A stretch of DNA of 54,737 bases from contig JAKADY010000016.1 of NCBI GenBank assembly GCA_021826065.1, positions 1-54,737 on the forward strand, in the 5' to 3' direction. The translations under genes and the position numbers were made by a program. A model generated the notes under the pieces. That model did no database searches. It was not told the DNA's origin and was given only the letters and a program-made list of their open reading frames with translations. Positions 42,293-50,525 of the stretch are shown piece by piece. The stretch's first letter is position 1; each line of letters starts with the position of its first letter. The stretch comes from Pseudomonadota bacterium (GTDB lineage Bacteria; Pseudomonadota; Gammaproteobacteria; Burkholderiales; Thiobacillaceae).

Positions 42293-42500
42293 AACGCTTC
42301 ACCACATCTTCGAGCGGTATGGGCTGACTGCGCCCTGCGCGGATGTCAATCAAGCGTTGCTCGGCCAAATACAGGTCTTCGAGGTCATCCAGATGTTCCA
42401 GGATGGCCTCGCGGACATAGAATGACTTGCTGCGCCCGGTGGCCTTTGCCAGCGCTTCCAGGCGGGATTCGATCTCAGCGGGTAAGCGAACGGCGATCAT
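42276..42500 (-). CDS. relB: RelB-like ribbon-helix-helix antitoxin
   Basis: 74 residues. The N-terminal MIAVRLPAEIESRLEALAKATGRSKSFYVREAILEHL is a ribbon-helix-helix DNA-binding domain. The C-terminal LAEQRLIDIRAGRSQPIPLEDVVKRYGLED is the toxin-wrapping tail of the RelB/DUF6290 type. First gene of the pair. A strong palindrome with TATAC/GTATA arms lies in its promoter, the likely self-binding operator. A GAAAGGAT ribosome site precedes the ATG. Confidence 0.93.
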   Translation of the reverse strand: MIAVRLPAEIESRLEALAKATGRSKSFYVREAILEHLDDLEDLYLAEQRLIDIRAGRSQPIPLEDVVKRYGLED

Positions 42501-42522
42501 GGCATGTGATCCTTTCTATTAA

Positions 42523-42534
42523 TATACAAGTATA
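42523..42534 (-). promoter_or_regulatory. Operator/promoter of the relBE pair
   Basis: TATAC-AA-GTATA is an inverted repeat with 5-bp arms, 23 bases before the relB start, in a local A+T-rich patch. Read on the minus strand it overlaps a TATACT -10 box, so RelB binding there would block transcription, as in other auto-repressed toxin-antitoxin operons. Confidence 0.65.
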
Positions 42535-42570
42535 ACACAAAACCTACGGGGAGGATGCCAGCCGGCCGAA

Positions 42571-42640
42571 TGAGTTCGGGCTTTTATGCCTCGATGATCA
42601 GTGCGGCGGCCACGCGGCGACCCTCGGCCACCAGGATGTT
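42571..42640. repeat. 70-bp direct repeat, right copy
   Basis: The partner of 41561-41630. It includes the stop and last ~19 codons of the Mth938-like gene (from 42584) and, just before, GCCGGCCGAATGAGTTC, which resembles the end of the Crp/Fnr gene. So the duplicated piece was once the crp/Mth938 junction. Confidence 0.8.
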
Positions 42641-42958
42641 GTAGGTGCGGCAGGCGGCCTGGGTGTCCATGACCTCCAGGCCCACGTCGGAGAGGATCAG
42701 GTCGGCGAGCAGCGCCGGCGCGGGGAAGCGCTGGCGCGCCCCGGTGCCGAGCAGGACGATCTCCGGCTGGTGGGGCAGCAGCTCGCTCAGATGCCGCGCT
42801 TCGAGCTCGTCGAAGGCGCGCACGGCCCAGCCGGCGAGGACCTGGTCGGGCATGACGATGAGGCTCTCCTCGTAACGCCGCCCGTTGACCTGGACGTAAC
42901 CGCTGCCATAGCCGGTGATTAGCTGGGCGCCGGGGGCGGTGGACAGATGCAGCTTCAT
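42584..42958 (-). CDS. Mth938-like domain protein (DUF498/NDUFAF3 family)
   Basis: 124 residues. Family features are GSGYVQVNGRRYEESLIVMPDQVLAGWAV, PEIVLLGTGARQRFPAP and GLEVMDTQAACRTYNILVAEGRRVAAALII. Human NDUFAF3 of this family helps assemble respiratory complex I; the bacterial role is not established. A complete gene, divergent from alaC with 64 bases between. Its 3' end is duplicated at 41561-41630. Confidence 0.9.
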   Translation of the reverse strand: MKLHLSTAPGAQLITGYGSGYVQVNGRRYEESLIVMPDQVLAGWAVRAFDELEARHLSELLPHQPEIVLLGTGARQRFPAPALLADLILSDVGLEVMDTQAACRTYNILVAEGRRVAAALIIEA

Positions 42959-43022
42959 GGTGGACCCAGGTTGAGGCCGAAGTCAGGTAAGATTACAAGC
43001 TTTTGAACCGTTGCGTGAGCCG

Positions 43023-44210
43023 ATGGACGATTTCCCACGCATCAAGCGCCTGCCGCCCTATGTCTTCAACATCACCGGTGACCTCAAGATGGCCGCGCGG
43101 CGGCGGGGCGAGGACATCATCGATTTTGGCATGGGCAACCCGGACCAGCCCACGCCGCCACACATCGTCGAGAAGCTGATCGAGACGGCCCGGCGCGGAG
43201 ACACCCACCGCTACTCGATGTCCAAGGGCATCCCGCGTCTGAGGAAGGCCATCACCAACTGGTATAAGATCCGCTACGACGTCGACCTGGACCCGGAGCG
43301 CGAGGCCATCGTCACCATCGGCTCCAAGGAGGGTATCGCCCACCTCGCCCTGGCCACGCTCGACCAGGGCGACATCGTCCTGGTGCCCAACCCCAGCTAC
43401 CCGATCCATATCTACGGCCCGGTGATCGCCGGGGCGGACATCCGCCACATCCCGATGACGCCCGGGGTGGACTTCTTCCAGGAAATGGAGACGGCCATCC
43501 GCAATCACTGGCCCAAGCCCAAGATGCTGATCCTCAACTTCCCGTCGAATCCGACCACGCAATGCGTGGAGCTGGATTTCTTCGAGAAGGTGGTGGCCAT
43601 GGCCAAGGAGTACGGCATCTGGGTGGTGCACGACCTGGCCTACGCCGACATCGTCTTCGATGGCTACCGTTCGCCCTCCATCCTGCAGGTCAAGGGCGCG
43701 AAGGACATCGCCGTGGAGTTTTTCACCCTGTCCAAGAGTTACAACATGCCCGGCTGGCGTGTCGGCTTCATGGTCGGCAACCCCACTCTGGTGGCGGCGC
43801 TTGCGCGCATCAAGAGCTATCACGACTACGGCACCTTTACCCCCATCCAGGTCGCCGCCATCACCGCGCTCGAAGGGCCGCAGGACTGCGTGCGCGAGAT
43901 CTGCGACATGTACCGCCGCCGCCGCGATGCCCTGGTCAAGGGGTTGAACGACATCGGCTGGCAGGTCACCCCGCCGCGCGCCACCATGTTCGTCTGGGCC
44001 CCCATCCCCGAGCCCTATGCCCATCTGAAATCGCTCGAGTTCTCCAAGCAACTGCTGGAGCGGGCCAAGGTCGCGGTCTCGCCGGGCGTGGGCTTTGGCG
44101 AATACGGCGATGACCATGTGCGTTTTTCTTTGATCGAGAATGAGCATCGGACGCGGCAGGCGATCCGCGGCCTGCGCGACATGTTCAGAAAAGACGGACT
44201 CCTCAAATGA
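43023..44210 (+). CDS. alaC: Alanine transaminase AlaC
   Basis: A 395-residue class I PLP aminotransferase of the AlaC (YfdZ) branch. [43 protein letters not shown] is typical of AlaC. Substrate/PLP residues are visible in [11 protein letters not shown], and the Schiff-base lysine in [15 protein letters not shown]. It transfers amino groups between alanine and 2-oxoglutarate. The ATG at 43023 was chosen; a TTG at 43011 is an alternative. Its stop overlaps the hom start (ATGA), so a shared operon with threonine synthesis is clear. Confidence 0.93.
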   Translation: MDDFPRIKRLPPYVFNITGDLKMAARRRGEDIIDFGMGNPDQPTPPHIVEKLIETARRGDTHRYSMSKGIPRLRKAITNWYKIRYDVDLDPEREAIVTIGSKEGIAHLALATLDQGDIVLVPNPSYPIHIYGPVIAGADIRHIPMTPGVDFFQEMETAIRNHWPKPKMLILNFPSNPTTQCVELDFFEKVVAMAKEYGIWVVHDLAYADIVFDGYRSPSILQVKGAKDIAVEFFTLSKSYNMPGWRVGFMVGNPTLVAALARIKSYHDYGTFTPIQVAAITALEGPQDCVREICDMYRRRRDALVKGLNDIGWQVTPPRATMFVWAPIPEPYAHLKSLEFSKQLLERAKVAVSPGVGFGEYGDDHVRFSLIENEHRTRQAIRGLRDMFRKDGLLK

Positions 44211-45523
44211 AGCCCATCAATGTCGGTTTGTTAGGTCTTGGCACCGTCGGTGGCGGTACGCTCACCGTGCTGCGTCGCAACCAGGCGGAGATCGCCCGCC
44301 GCGCCGGGCGGCAGATCCGCGTCACCCACGCCGCCGTGCGCAACGTCGAGCGCGCGCATGCGAAGTATGCCGCCGAGGGGCTCACCATCACGGACGATGC
44401 CGAGTCGGTGGTCGATCACCCCGACATCGACATCGTCGTGGAGCTGATCGGCGGCATCTCGCCGGCCAAGGAATTGGTCCTCGCCGCCATCGACAACGGC
44501 AAGCACGTGGTCACCGCCAACAAGGCCCTGATCGCCAAGTATGGCAACGAGATTTTCGCCCGCGCCCAGGAACGCGGGGTCATGGTCGCCTTCGAGGCGG
44601 CGGTGGGCGGCGGCATCCCCATCATCAAGGCGATCCGCGAGGGGCTCACGGCCAACCGCATCGAATGGCTGGCCGGTATCATCAACGGCACCTGCAACTT
44701 CATCCTTTCCAAGATGCGCGACGAGGGCAGGGCGTTCGACGACGTCCTGCGCGAGGCGCAGGACAAGGGTTTCGCTGAGGCCGATCCGACCTTCGACATC
44801 GAGGGCATCGACGCCGCGCACAAGATCGCCATCCTCTCGGCCATCGCCTTCGGCGTGCCCATGCAGTTCGACGCCGCCCACATCGAGGGCATCTCCCGGC
44901 TCGAGGCGGCGGACATCCGCTATGCCGAGGAGCTCGGCTACCGGGTCAAGCTCCTGGGCATCACCAAGCGGCATGCCGATGGCATCGAACTTAGGGTGCA
45001 CCCGACCCTAATCCCCGCCCGCCGGCTCATCGCCAACGTCGAGGGTGTGATGAACGCCGTCCTGGTCAAGGGCGATGCGGTGGGCGCCACGCTCTACTAT
45101 GGCGCCGGCGCCGGGGCAGAGCCCACCGCCAGCGCCGTGGTGGCCGATCTGGTGGACGTCACCCGGCTGCACACCGCCGACCCCAACCACCGTGTGCCGC
45201 ATCTCGCCTTCCAGCCCGACCAGCTCGCCGACCTCAAGGTCCTGCCGATCGAGGAGGTGGTCAGCGCCGCCTACCTACGCATGCGGGCGCTGGACCGGCC
45301 CGGCGTGCTGGCCGACGTCACCCGCATCCTGGCCGACCAGGGCATCTCCATCGAGGCGGTCATCCAGAAGGCACCAGCCGAAGGCGAGGACCGCGCCGAC
45401 GTGGTCATGCTGTTGCATCCGGCCAAGGAGCGCGCGGTCAACGAGGCCATCGCCCGTATCGAGGCCCTGGACAGCATCGACGGCCGTGTGGTGCGGCTGC
45501 GCATGGAGGCGTTGAACGGCTGA
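44207..45523 (+). CDS. hom: Homoserine dehydrogenase
   Basis: A 438-residue NAD(P)-dependent enzyme converting aspartate semialdehyde to homoserine. The nucleotide-binding loop is [17 protein letters not shown]. Catalytic-domain features are [51 protein letters not shown] (with GTCN) and [16 protein letters not shown]-terminal ACT domain ([34 protein letters not shown]) implies feedback control by threonine. Overlaps alaC by 4 bases. A dispersed hairpin repeat begins at its stop codon, and a toxin-antitoxin-like pair separates it from thrC. Confidence 0.97.
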   Translation: MKPINVGLLGLGTVGGGTLTVLRRNQAEIARRAGRQIRVTHAAVRNVERAHAKYAAEGLTITDDAESVVDHPDIDIVVELIGGISPAKELVLAAIDNGKHVVTANKALIAKYGNEIFARAQERGVMVAFEAAVGGGIPIIKAIREGLTANRIEWLAGIINGTCNFILSKMRDEGRAFDDVLREAQDKGFAEADPTFDIEGIDAAHKIAILSAIAFGVPMQFDAAHIEGISRLEAADIRYAEELGYRVKLLGITKRHADGIELRVHPTLIPARRLIANVEGVMNAVLVKGDAVGATLYYGAGAGAEPTASAVVADLVDVTRLHTADPNHRVPHLAFQPDQLADLKVLPIEEVVSAAYLRMRALDRPGVLADVTRILADQGISIEAVIQKAPAEGEDRADVVMLLHPAKERAVNEAIARIEALDSIDGRVVRLRMEALNG

Positions 45524-45650
45524 CCGTTCATGGCCGATATGCCGCCCCCGCTCATGAAAACGCTTGTGCCGGCCATGAAGGGTTCCCTCTTCCCCAGCCC
45601 CTCCCCCGCCAGCTGGGGAGGGGAGCTTCTTGATCGGCTGCGCCGATTTT
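45524..45650. repeat. Multi-hairpin dispersed repeat, copy 2
   Basis: Begins right after the hom stop. Stem 1: CCGTTCATGGCCG pairs with CGGCCATGAAGGG about 34 bases on (12 of 13). Stem 2: CCCCTCCCC/GGGGAGGGG. Stem 3: ATCGGC-TGC-GCCGAT, where copies 1 and 3 have AGTCGC/GCGACT instead, a change on both sides that keeps pairing. The core sequence GTGCCGGCCATGAANGGTTCCCTC is shared with copy 3. Confidence 0.85.
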
Positions 45651-45682
45651 CACGGTAACGCTGGGTTTGACTGGATAGGCCG

Positions 45683-45997
45683 TTGGACATCAGGAACATC
45701 ATCGATGCCATTGAGCAAGGCCTTGTGCGCATCACGGATCACGCGGACGAGGAGGCGCAGGCGGACCGCCTGTCTTTCGACGAGATTTTCTTCAGCGTAC
45801 TGCAGGGCGAAGTCATCGAGGACTATCCAAACGACCGGCCTTACCCCAGTTGCCTGATCCTAGGCGAGAATTTCGCGGGCGAACCGGTACACAGCGTGTG
45901 GGCCTACAATCGGGTGAATGGGTGGGCGGTGCTGATCACGGTCTATCGCCCTGCCCCCGAGCGTTGGATCGATAATCGTGTCAGGAGAAAACGATGA
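45683..45997 (+). CDS. DUF4258 family protein, toxin-like
   Basis: 104 residues: IRITDHADEEAQADRLSFDEIFFSVLQGEVIEDYPNDRPYPSCLILGENFAGEPVHSVWAYN...WAVLITVYRP. This is the DUF4258 pattern (HA...R..... EV...G.....Y), a RelE-like fold often found beside YgiT zinc-finger genes. It starts at TTG (45683); no better start exists, and the ribosome site is weak, so low expression is expected. The stop overlaps the next start (ATGA). Inserted between hom and thrC, which are usually adjacent. Confidence 0.8.
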   Translation: MDIRNIIDAIEQGLVRITDHADEEAQADRLSFDEIFFSVLQGEVIEDYPNDRPYPSCLILGENFAGEPVHSVWAYNRVNGWAVLITVYRPAPERWIDNRVRRKR

Positions 45998-46257
45998 CCC
46001 CGGAACGGCAGCCCCCTTTTGACAAGTGTCCCGTCTGCGGTGGTGAACTCGTGGAGAAAGAGGTCGAGAAATTGCTGAGAGGGGGCCGGCACACCGCCGT
46101 CATGACGGTCCGTGCCGATGTCTGTCTGCGCTGCGGGGAGAGACTGTATACAGCGGAGACAGTCCGACTTTTCGAAGAAATCCGCCGGAAGCTGGAGCGC
46201 CAGGAGCTGGGTGATTTCACACCGCTCGGGCAAAGCTTCCAAGTCACTCAAGTTTGA
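45994..46257 (+). CDS. YgiT-type zinc finger protein, antitoxin-like
   Basis: 87 residues. CPVCGG and CLRCGE form a four-cysteine zinc knuckle pair as in the N-terminal half of MqsA/YgiT; the tail (YTAETVRLFEEIRRKLERQEL) is helical. It has no C-terminal HTH of full MqsA, so it is a short YgiT-type protein. It overlaps the DUF4258 gene by 4 bases and is followed by thrC after 16 bases. Such pairs are proposed toxin-antitoxin modules; no activity can be read from the sequence. Confidence 0.85.
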   Translation: MTPERQPPFDKCPVCGGELVEKEVEKLLRGGRHTAVMTVRADVCLRCGERLYTAETVRLFEEIRRKLERQELGDFTPLGQSFQVTQV

Positions 46258-46273
46258 TCATTTCCAGCACCGC

Positions 46274-47707
46274 ATGAAATATATCAGCACCCGCGGCCTG
46301 GCCCCCGCGCAATCCTTCCTCGACATCCTGCTCGGCGGTCTCGCCCCGGACGGCGGGCTTTACGTGCCGGAGACCTATCCGCGCTTCTCCGCCGGCGAGC
46401 TCGCCGCCTTGCGCGGGCTGGATTACCGGCGGCTCGCCTTCGCCATCCTGTCGCGGTTGATCGACGACATCCCGGCCGATGACCTGCGCCTGCTCATCGA
46501 CCGCACCTACACGGTCGCCACCTACAGCCACGGCCGGCCGGACTCCGACTTCAGCCAGATCACCCCGGTGCGCCGGCTGGAGGAGGGTCTCTACCTGCTG
46601 GAGCTGTCGAACGGGCCGACGCTGGCCTTCAAGGACATGGCCATGCAGCTCCTGGGCAGCCTGTTCGAGTACGCCCTGGCGCGCGCCGGCCGCGACCTCA
46701 ACATCCTCGGCGCCACCTCGGGCGACACGGGCTCCGCCGCCGAACACGCCATGCGCGGCCGGCGCGGCATCCGTGTCTTCATGCTCGCCCCCGAACACGG
46801 CATGACCCGCTTCCAGCAGGCGCAGATGTGGTCGCTTGCGGACCCCAACATCCACAACATCGCCATCCGCGGCGTCTTCGACGACTGCCAGGACATCGTC
46901 AAGCAGGTCTCCAACGACCTCGAATTCAAGGCGCGCTATCGCATCGGCGCGGTCAACTCCATCAACTGGGCGCGCATCGCCGCACAAGTCGTCTACTACT
47001 TCAAGGCCTATTACGCCGTGACCGCGCACGATGGCGAGCCGGTCAGCTTCTCGGTCCCCTCAGGCAATTTCGGCAACGTCTGCGCCGGCCACATCGCCCG
47101 CATGATGGGGCTGCCGATCCGCAAACTGATCGTCGCCACCAACGAAAACGACGTGCTCGACGAATTCTTCCGCACCGGGGTCTACCGGCCACGCGCCTCG
47201 CACGAGACGCGCCACACCTCCAGCCCGTCGATGGACATCTCCAAGGCCTCCAACTTCGAGCGTTTCGTCTTCGACCTCACCGGTCGCGACGCCGCGCAGG
47301 TGCGCGCGCTCTGGAAAGAGGTGGAGCAGGGGCGCGCCTTCGACTTGAAGTCTTCGGGCCTATTCGCGCGGGTGCCCGAGTTCGGTTTCGTTTCCGGTTC
47401 CAGCAACCACGCCAACCGCATCGCTACCATCCGCCGCGTGTGGGAGCAGTATGGGACCATGATCGACACCCACACCGCCGACGGCCTCAAGGTGGGGCTG
47501 GAGCACCGCGAGCCGGGCGTGCCGCTCGTCTGTCTCGAGACCGCGCTGCCGGCCAAGTTCGAGGACGCCATCCGCGAGGCCCTGGGCCGTGCGCCGGAAC
47601 GCCCGGCGGGCTACGAGGACCTGGAGCAGCGGCCGCAGCGCGTCGAGGTGATGGACGCCGACACCCAGGCGGTGAAGGATTACATCGCCCGGCATGCCAA
47701 CGACTGA
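46274..47707 (+). CDS. thrC: Threonine synthase
   Basis: A 477-residue PLP enzyme turning O-phosphohomoserine into threonine. The opening MKYISTRGLAPAQSFLDILLGGLAPDGGLYVPE and the PLP lysine in NGPTLAFKDMAMQLL are diagnostic, with the phosphate loop ATSGDTGSAAEHAM and SVPSGNFGNVCAGHIARMMGLP. Long (E. coli-type) class. The ATG at 46274 gives the family start; the longer frame is a shadow of the YgiT gene. With hom and alaC it completes aspartate-to-threonine steps, though thrB is not here. Confidence 0.97.
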   Translation: MKYISTRGLAPAQSFLDILLGGLAPDGGLYVPETYPRFSAGELAALRGLDYRRLAFAILSRLIDDIPADDLRLLIDRTYTVATYSHGRPDSDFSQITPVRRLEEGLYLLELSNGPTLAFKDMAMQLLGSLFEYALARAGRDLNILGATSGDTGSAAEHAMRGRRGIRVFMLAPEHGMTRFQQAQMWSLADPNIHNIAIRGVFDDCQDIVKQVSNDLEFKARYRIGAVNSINWARIAAQVVYYFKAYYAVTAHDGEPVSFSVPSGNFGNVCAGHIARMMGLPIRKLIVATNENDVLDEFFRTGVYRPRASHETRHTSSPSMDISKASNFERFVFDLTGRDAAQVRALWKEVEQGRAFDLKSSGLFARVPEFGFVSGSSNHANRIATIRRVWEQYGTMIDTHTADGLKVGLEHREPGVPLVCLETALPAKFEDAIREALGRAPERPAGYEDLEQRPQRVEVMDADTQAVKDYIARHAND

Positions 47708-47758
47708 CGGTAACACTCCGTCGTCTCCCCTCACCTCGCAACAGGCACGGAGTTTGGA

Positions 47759-48148
47759 GTGAGGCGCCTGGCCGCTGCCTTCGGGTGGCTCACGTTACTG
47801 TGGCTGGGCCTGGTCGTCACGCTGGGCCCGACCGCGGCATTCGCCTTTGTGTCGGGCCCGTCTTCGCGATCTGCCGACGAGATCCATGTCTCGCAACTGC
47901 CGCCCGAAGGGCGGGCGACCCTGGCGCTGATCAAGCGCGGCGGACCTTTCCCCTATGCCCGTGATGGCATCACCTTCCACAACCGCGAAGGCCGCCTGCC
48001 CGCCCGGCCGCGCGGCTATTATCGCGAGTACACGGTGCCCACGCCGGGCCTCGCCCACCGCGGGGCGCGGCGCATCGTCGCCGGACGCGAGGGCGACTAT
48101 TGGTACACCGACGACCACTACCGCAGCTTCAAGCGCATCCGAGAGTGA
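47759..48148 (+). CDS. Exported guanyl-specific ribonuclease (barnase/RNase Sa type)
   Basis: 129 residues. A Sec signal (MRRLAAAFGWLTLLWLGLVVTLGPTAAFA) precedes a microbial ribonuclease fold. The sequence GYYREYTVPTPG...RGARRIV...YYTDDHYRSF parallels RNase Sa, placing general base Glu90, Arg105 and His120 at the catalytic positions, all intact. It starts at GTG (47759) with GGAG close by. Such enzymes cut RNA after G and are secreted, so the producer needs the cytoplasmic inhibitor, encoded by the next gene 14 bases on. Confidence 0.9.
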   Translation: MRRLAAAFGWLTLLWLGLVVTLGPTAAFAFVSGPSSRSADEIHVSQLPPEGRATLALIKRGGPFPYARDGITFHNREGRLPARPRGYYREYTVPTPGLAHRGARRIVAGREGDYWYTDDHYRSFKRIRE

Positions 48149-48162
48149 GAGCGAAGGCTGAC

Positions 48163-48558
48163 ATGCCCAAGCTGACCGACATCATCGACAACCCCCACGC
48201 CAACGGCGTCTACCGGGCCGCCAACTGTACCGGTTTGGCAGGGCTCATCCACATCGACGCGGCCACTCACGCGGACAAGGATGCCCTGCTGGAGGCCATC
48301 GGCCAGGCCCTGCAGTTTCCCGACTACTACGGGATGAACTGGGATGCCCTTGAGGAGTGTTTGTTCGACCTGTCCTGGTGGACAGGGCACGTCGCCGTTT
48401 GCATCGACCACGCAGAGGCCCTGGTGCCGGAGGTGCTGACCACCCTGGTGGACATCTGGACCGAGGCGGCCGCCGCCTGGGCCGAGGCCGGGCGGGGCTG
48501 TGTGCTGATCCTGGGCGGTTCGGTCGGGCTGGATGGCCTGCCCGAGATCTCGACCTGA
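48163..48558 (+). CDS. Barstar-family ribonuclease inhibitor
   Basis: 131 residues. The barstar signature is clear: LLEAIGQALQFPDYYGMNWDALEECLFDLSWW, with the YGMNWDAL loop and acidic residues that plug the RNase active site. No signal peptide, so it acts in the cytoplasm. The N-terminus (MPKLTDIIDNPHANGVYRA) matches the proteobacterial group. It follows the ribonuclease closely and is surely co-expressed with it. Confidence 0.92.
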   Translation: MPKLTDIIDNPHANGVYRAANCTGLAGLIHIDAATHADKDALLEAIGQALQFPDYYGMNWDALEECLFDLSWWTGHVAVCIDHAEALVPEVLTTLVDIWTEAAAAWAEAGRGCVLILGGSVGLDGLPEIST

Positions 48559-48617
48559 CGGACGTGACGACGCTCACCCCAGGGGAGCCTGAATGTCGCC
48601 GTCAGGCAATAACCGCG

Positions 48618-48687
48618 GTAGGAGCGGCGCATGCCGCGACCTGCGGCTGCGGGCGCTATTGGGTCGCGACATTCGTCGCTCCTCCCG
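48618..48687. repeat. REP-type palindromic element, copy 3
   Basis: GTAGGAGCGGCGCATGCCGCGACC, about 20 bases, then GGTCGCGACATTCGTCGCTCCT: two inverted halves, the right one close to the cores at 15926-15949 and 21454-21477. It lies in the ~480-base gap after barstar. The rest of that gap shows no gene I can support except a doubtful leftward reading frame. Confidence 0.8.
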
Positions 48688-48808
48688 CACTGGTCTTCAT
48701 GCGGTTTTTTGTCTCGAGCGCAGGCATATGGAGTGGCGTCAGGCGGTGTGGCAATTTCGCGCTAACCGTTGAATAAGCACCCTGAGGCTCAAGCTGGCAT
48801 GGACCTGG

Positions 48809-49030
48809 CTATAGCAGCGCCGGTAATACAGCCAAGTCCTCCCTCTCCAGGGGGAAGGGGTCCAAAATGACGCAGCCCGGCCTATCAATGAACGGATCAA
48901 CAAACCCTCGGTCCCGTCCGGTCCAGCGGATTAGACCTTCCTCGTCGACAGCGCATGCGTACTTCCCGTCATTCCGCGCCAGGGTGGAAGCCAGCGCTGT
49001 CGATCGGGTTGGCATAGCGCAACCCGACAC
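48809..49030 (-). CDS. Doubtful small reading frame
   Basis: 73 codons. The middle (RNDGKYACAVDEEGLIRWTGRDRGFVDPFIDRPGCVILDPFPLERED) has a plausible protein-like make-up, but there is no recognised family. The N-terminal half, rich in Ser/Thr/Ala, looks like read-through of non-coding sequence, and no ribosome site is seen. It may be a worn gene remnant downstream of the helicase gene, whose stop is 6 bases before it in the reading direction of neither partner. Included only because it occupies an otherwise empty gap. Confidence 0.25.
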   Translation of the reverse strand: MSGCAMPTRSTALASTLARNDGKYACAVDEEGLIRWTGRDRGFVDPFIDRPGCVILDPFPLEREDLAVLPALL

Positions 49031-49036
49031 GCCGTC

Positions 49037-50302
49037 TCACCAGCTCGGGCGACTGCGCCGTGGGCCGCCGTTGCCGGCCTTGTATTGCCCGTAGGCCTTG
49101 CCCTCGCCGGGCTTGTTCGAACGCCATTTGACTGCGCCAGTCTTGCGCGAGCCTTCGCTGCGCTCGGGCCGCGCCTTGGGCTCCAGTCCCGGCAGTGTCG
49201 CCACCGGAATCGCCGTGCCGGTGAAGCGCTCGATACCCTTGACCTTGCCACGCTCGCGGTGATGCGCCAGCGTGTAGGCCTGGCCGGCGCGGCCGGCGCG
49301 GCCGGTGCGGCCGATGCGGTGGACGTAGTCCTCCGCCTGCATGGGCAGGTCGAAGTTCACCACGTGGCTGATGCCCGGCACGTCGAGGCCGCGCGCGGCC
49401 ACGTCGGTCGCCACCAGGATGCGGGCGCGGCCCTCGCGCAGCGCCTTAAGCGCGCGGTTGCGCGCACCCTGGTTCATGTCGCCATGCAGCGCCTCGACGG
49501 CATGACCCTGGTCCTCCAACCGCCCAGCGAGGTCCTCGGCCCCTGCCTTGGTGGCGGTGAACACCACCGCCTGTTTCAACGCCGCGTCGGACAACAGGTG
49601 ATCCAGCAGGCGCAGTTTGTGGTCATGGCCATCGGCGAACAGCAGCCGCTGCTCGATCTTCGGCGCCGCCTCCGGCGTGCGGGCGATCTCGATGCGCTGC
49701 GCCGCCCGCGTCACCCGACCGGCCAGCTTGCCGACCACGCCGTCGAGTGTGGCCGAGAAGAGCAGGGTCTGGCGTGCAGCCGGCAGCCGTGCGACGACGG
49801 CCTCGATGTCGTCGATGAAGCCCATGTCCAACATGCGGTCGGCCTCGTCCAGGACCAGCGTGTCGATGCCGGACAGGTCCAACTTGCCGCGTTGCAGGTG
49901 GTCCATCAGACGGCCTGGCGTGGCCACCACGATGTCCAGGGGGCCTCTCAACTGTTTGAGCTGCATCGCATAAGGCGCGCCGCCCACCAGCACGGCCACA
50001 CGGGGCCCGCGCCGGCCGGCGAGGTCGATCGCCGCACGCGACACCTGCTGGGCCAGCTCGCGCGTGGGCGTGAGCACCAGAACCCGCGGCAGCCGGCTGG
50101 GGCCGGCCTGCAGCAGACGTTGCAAACAGGGCAGCATGAACGCCGCCGTCTTGCCGCTGCCGGTCTGGGAGGACACCAGCAGATCAAGTCCCTGGAGGGC
50201 CAGGGGGATGGCCTCGCGCTGTACGGCGGTGGGTTCGGTATAACCGGCCGCGGTGACGGCCTCGAGCAGTTTGGGCGCAAGGCCCAGTTCGGCAAATGCC
50301 AT
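49037..50302 (-). CDS. rhlE: DEAD-box RNA helicase, RhlE-like
   Basis: 421 residues. Motifs in order: Q-motif YTEPTAVQREAIPLALQG, Walker A SSQTGSGKTAAF, PTRELAQQ, ATPGRLMDHL, DEAD box VLDEADRMLDMGF, SATLDG, and in the second half VFTATKAGAEDL, LHGDMNQGARNRAL, ILVATDVAARGLDV and HRIGRTGRAGRAG. A short basic tail (KWRSNKPGEGKAYGQYKAGNGGPRRSRPSW) probably binds RNA. The ATG at 50302 has GGAAGGA before it. The leader appears to be about 180 bases and contains a strong hairpin. Likely role in ribosome assembly or mRNA turnover, often at low temperature. Confidence 0.94.
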   Translation of the reverse strand: MAFAELGLAPKLLEAVTAAGYTEPTAVQREAIPLALQGLDLLVSSQTGSGKTAAFMLPCLQRLLQAGPSRLPRVLVLTPTRELAQQVSRAAIDLAGRRGPRVAVLVGGAPYAMQLKQLRGPLDIVVATPGRLMDHLQRGKLDLSGIDTLVLDEADRMLDMGFIDDIEAVVARLPAARQTLLFSATLDGVVGKLAGRVTRAAQRIEIARTPEAAPKIEQRLLFADGHDHKLRLLDHLLSDAALKQAVVFTATKAGAEDLAGRLEDQGHAVEALHGDMNQGARNRALKALREGRARILVATDVAARGLDVPGISHVVNFDLPMQAEDYVHRIGRTGRAGRAGQAYTLAHHRERGKVKGIERFTGTAIPVATLPGLEPKARPERSEGSRKTGAVKWRSNKPGEGKAYGQYKAGNGGPRRSRPSW

Positions 50303-50452
50303 GGGATAGTCCTTCCAACACGGTTGCACCGGCCAGGGCCGGCATACACAGGCCGGCGTCAGGGCGCCGACCATAAGGGTTCATCGGCTCAGACCACTTG
50401 CTTCGCCGATGCCGTGTGAAGGGACAAACGCGGGGGGTCGTAGGACGATGAG

Positions 50453-50497
50453 ATCAGCACAGGCCAGATTCATGACTGTGCTGATATGGGAAGTATA
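50453..50497 (-). promoter_or_regulatory. Putative rhlE promoter with adjoining 10-bp inverted repeat
   Basis: On the minus strand a TATACT -10 box (50492-50497) is followed at once by a perfect inverted repeat, ATCAGCACAG / CTGTGCTGAT, with a 13-base spacer (50453-50485). The repeat would sit at or just after the start point: either a repressor operator or a stem at the 5' end of the long rhlE leader. No convincing -35 box is present. Confidence 0.5.
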
Positions 50498-50525
50498 CAG
50501 GAACGCGTGTTGCTTGCCACCCACC

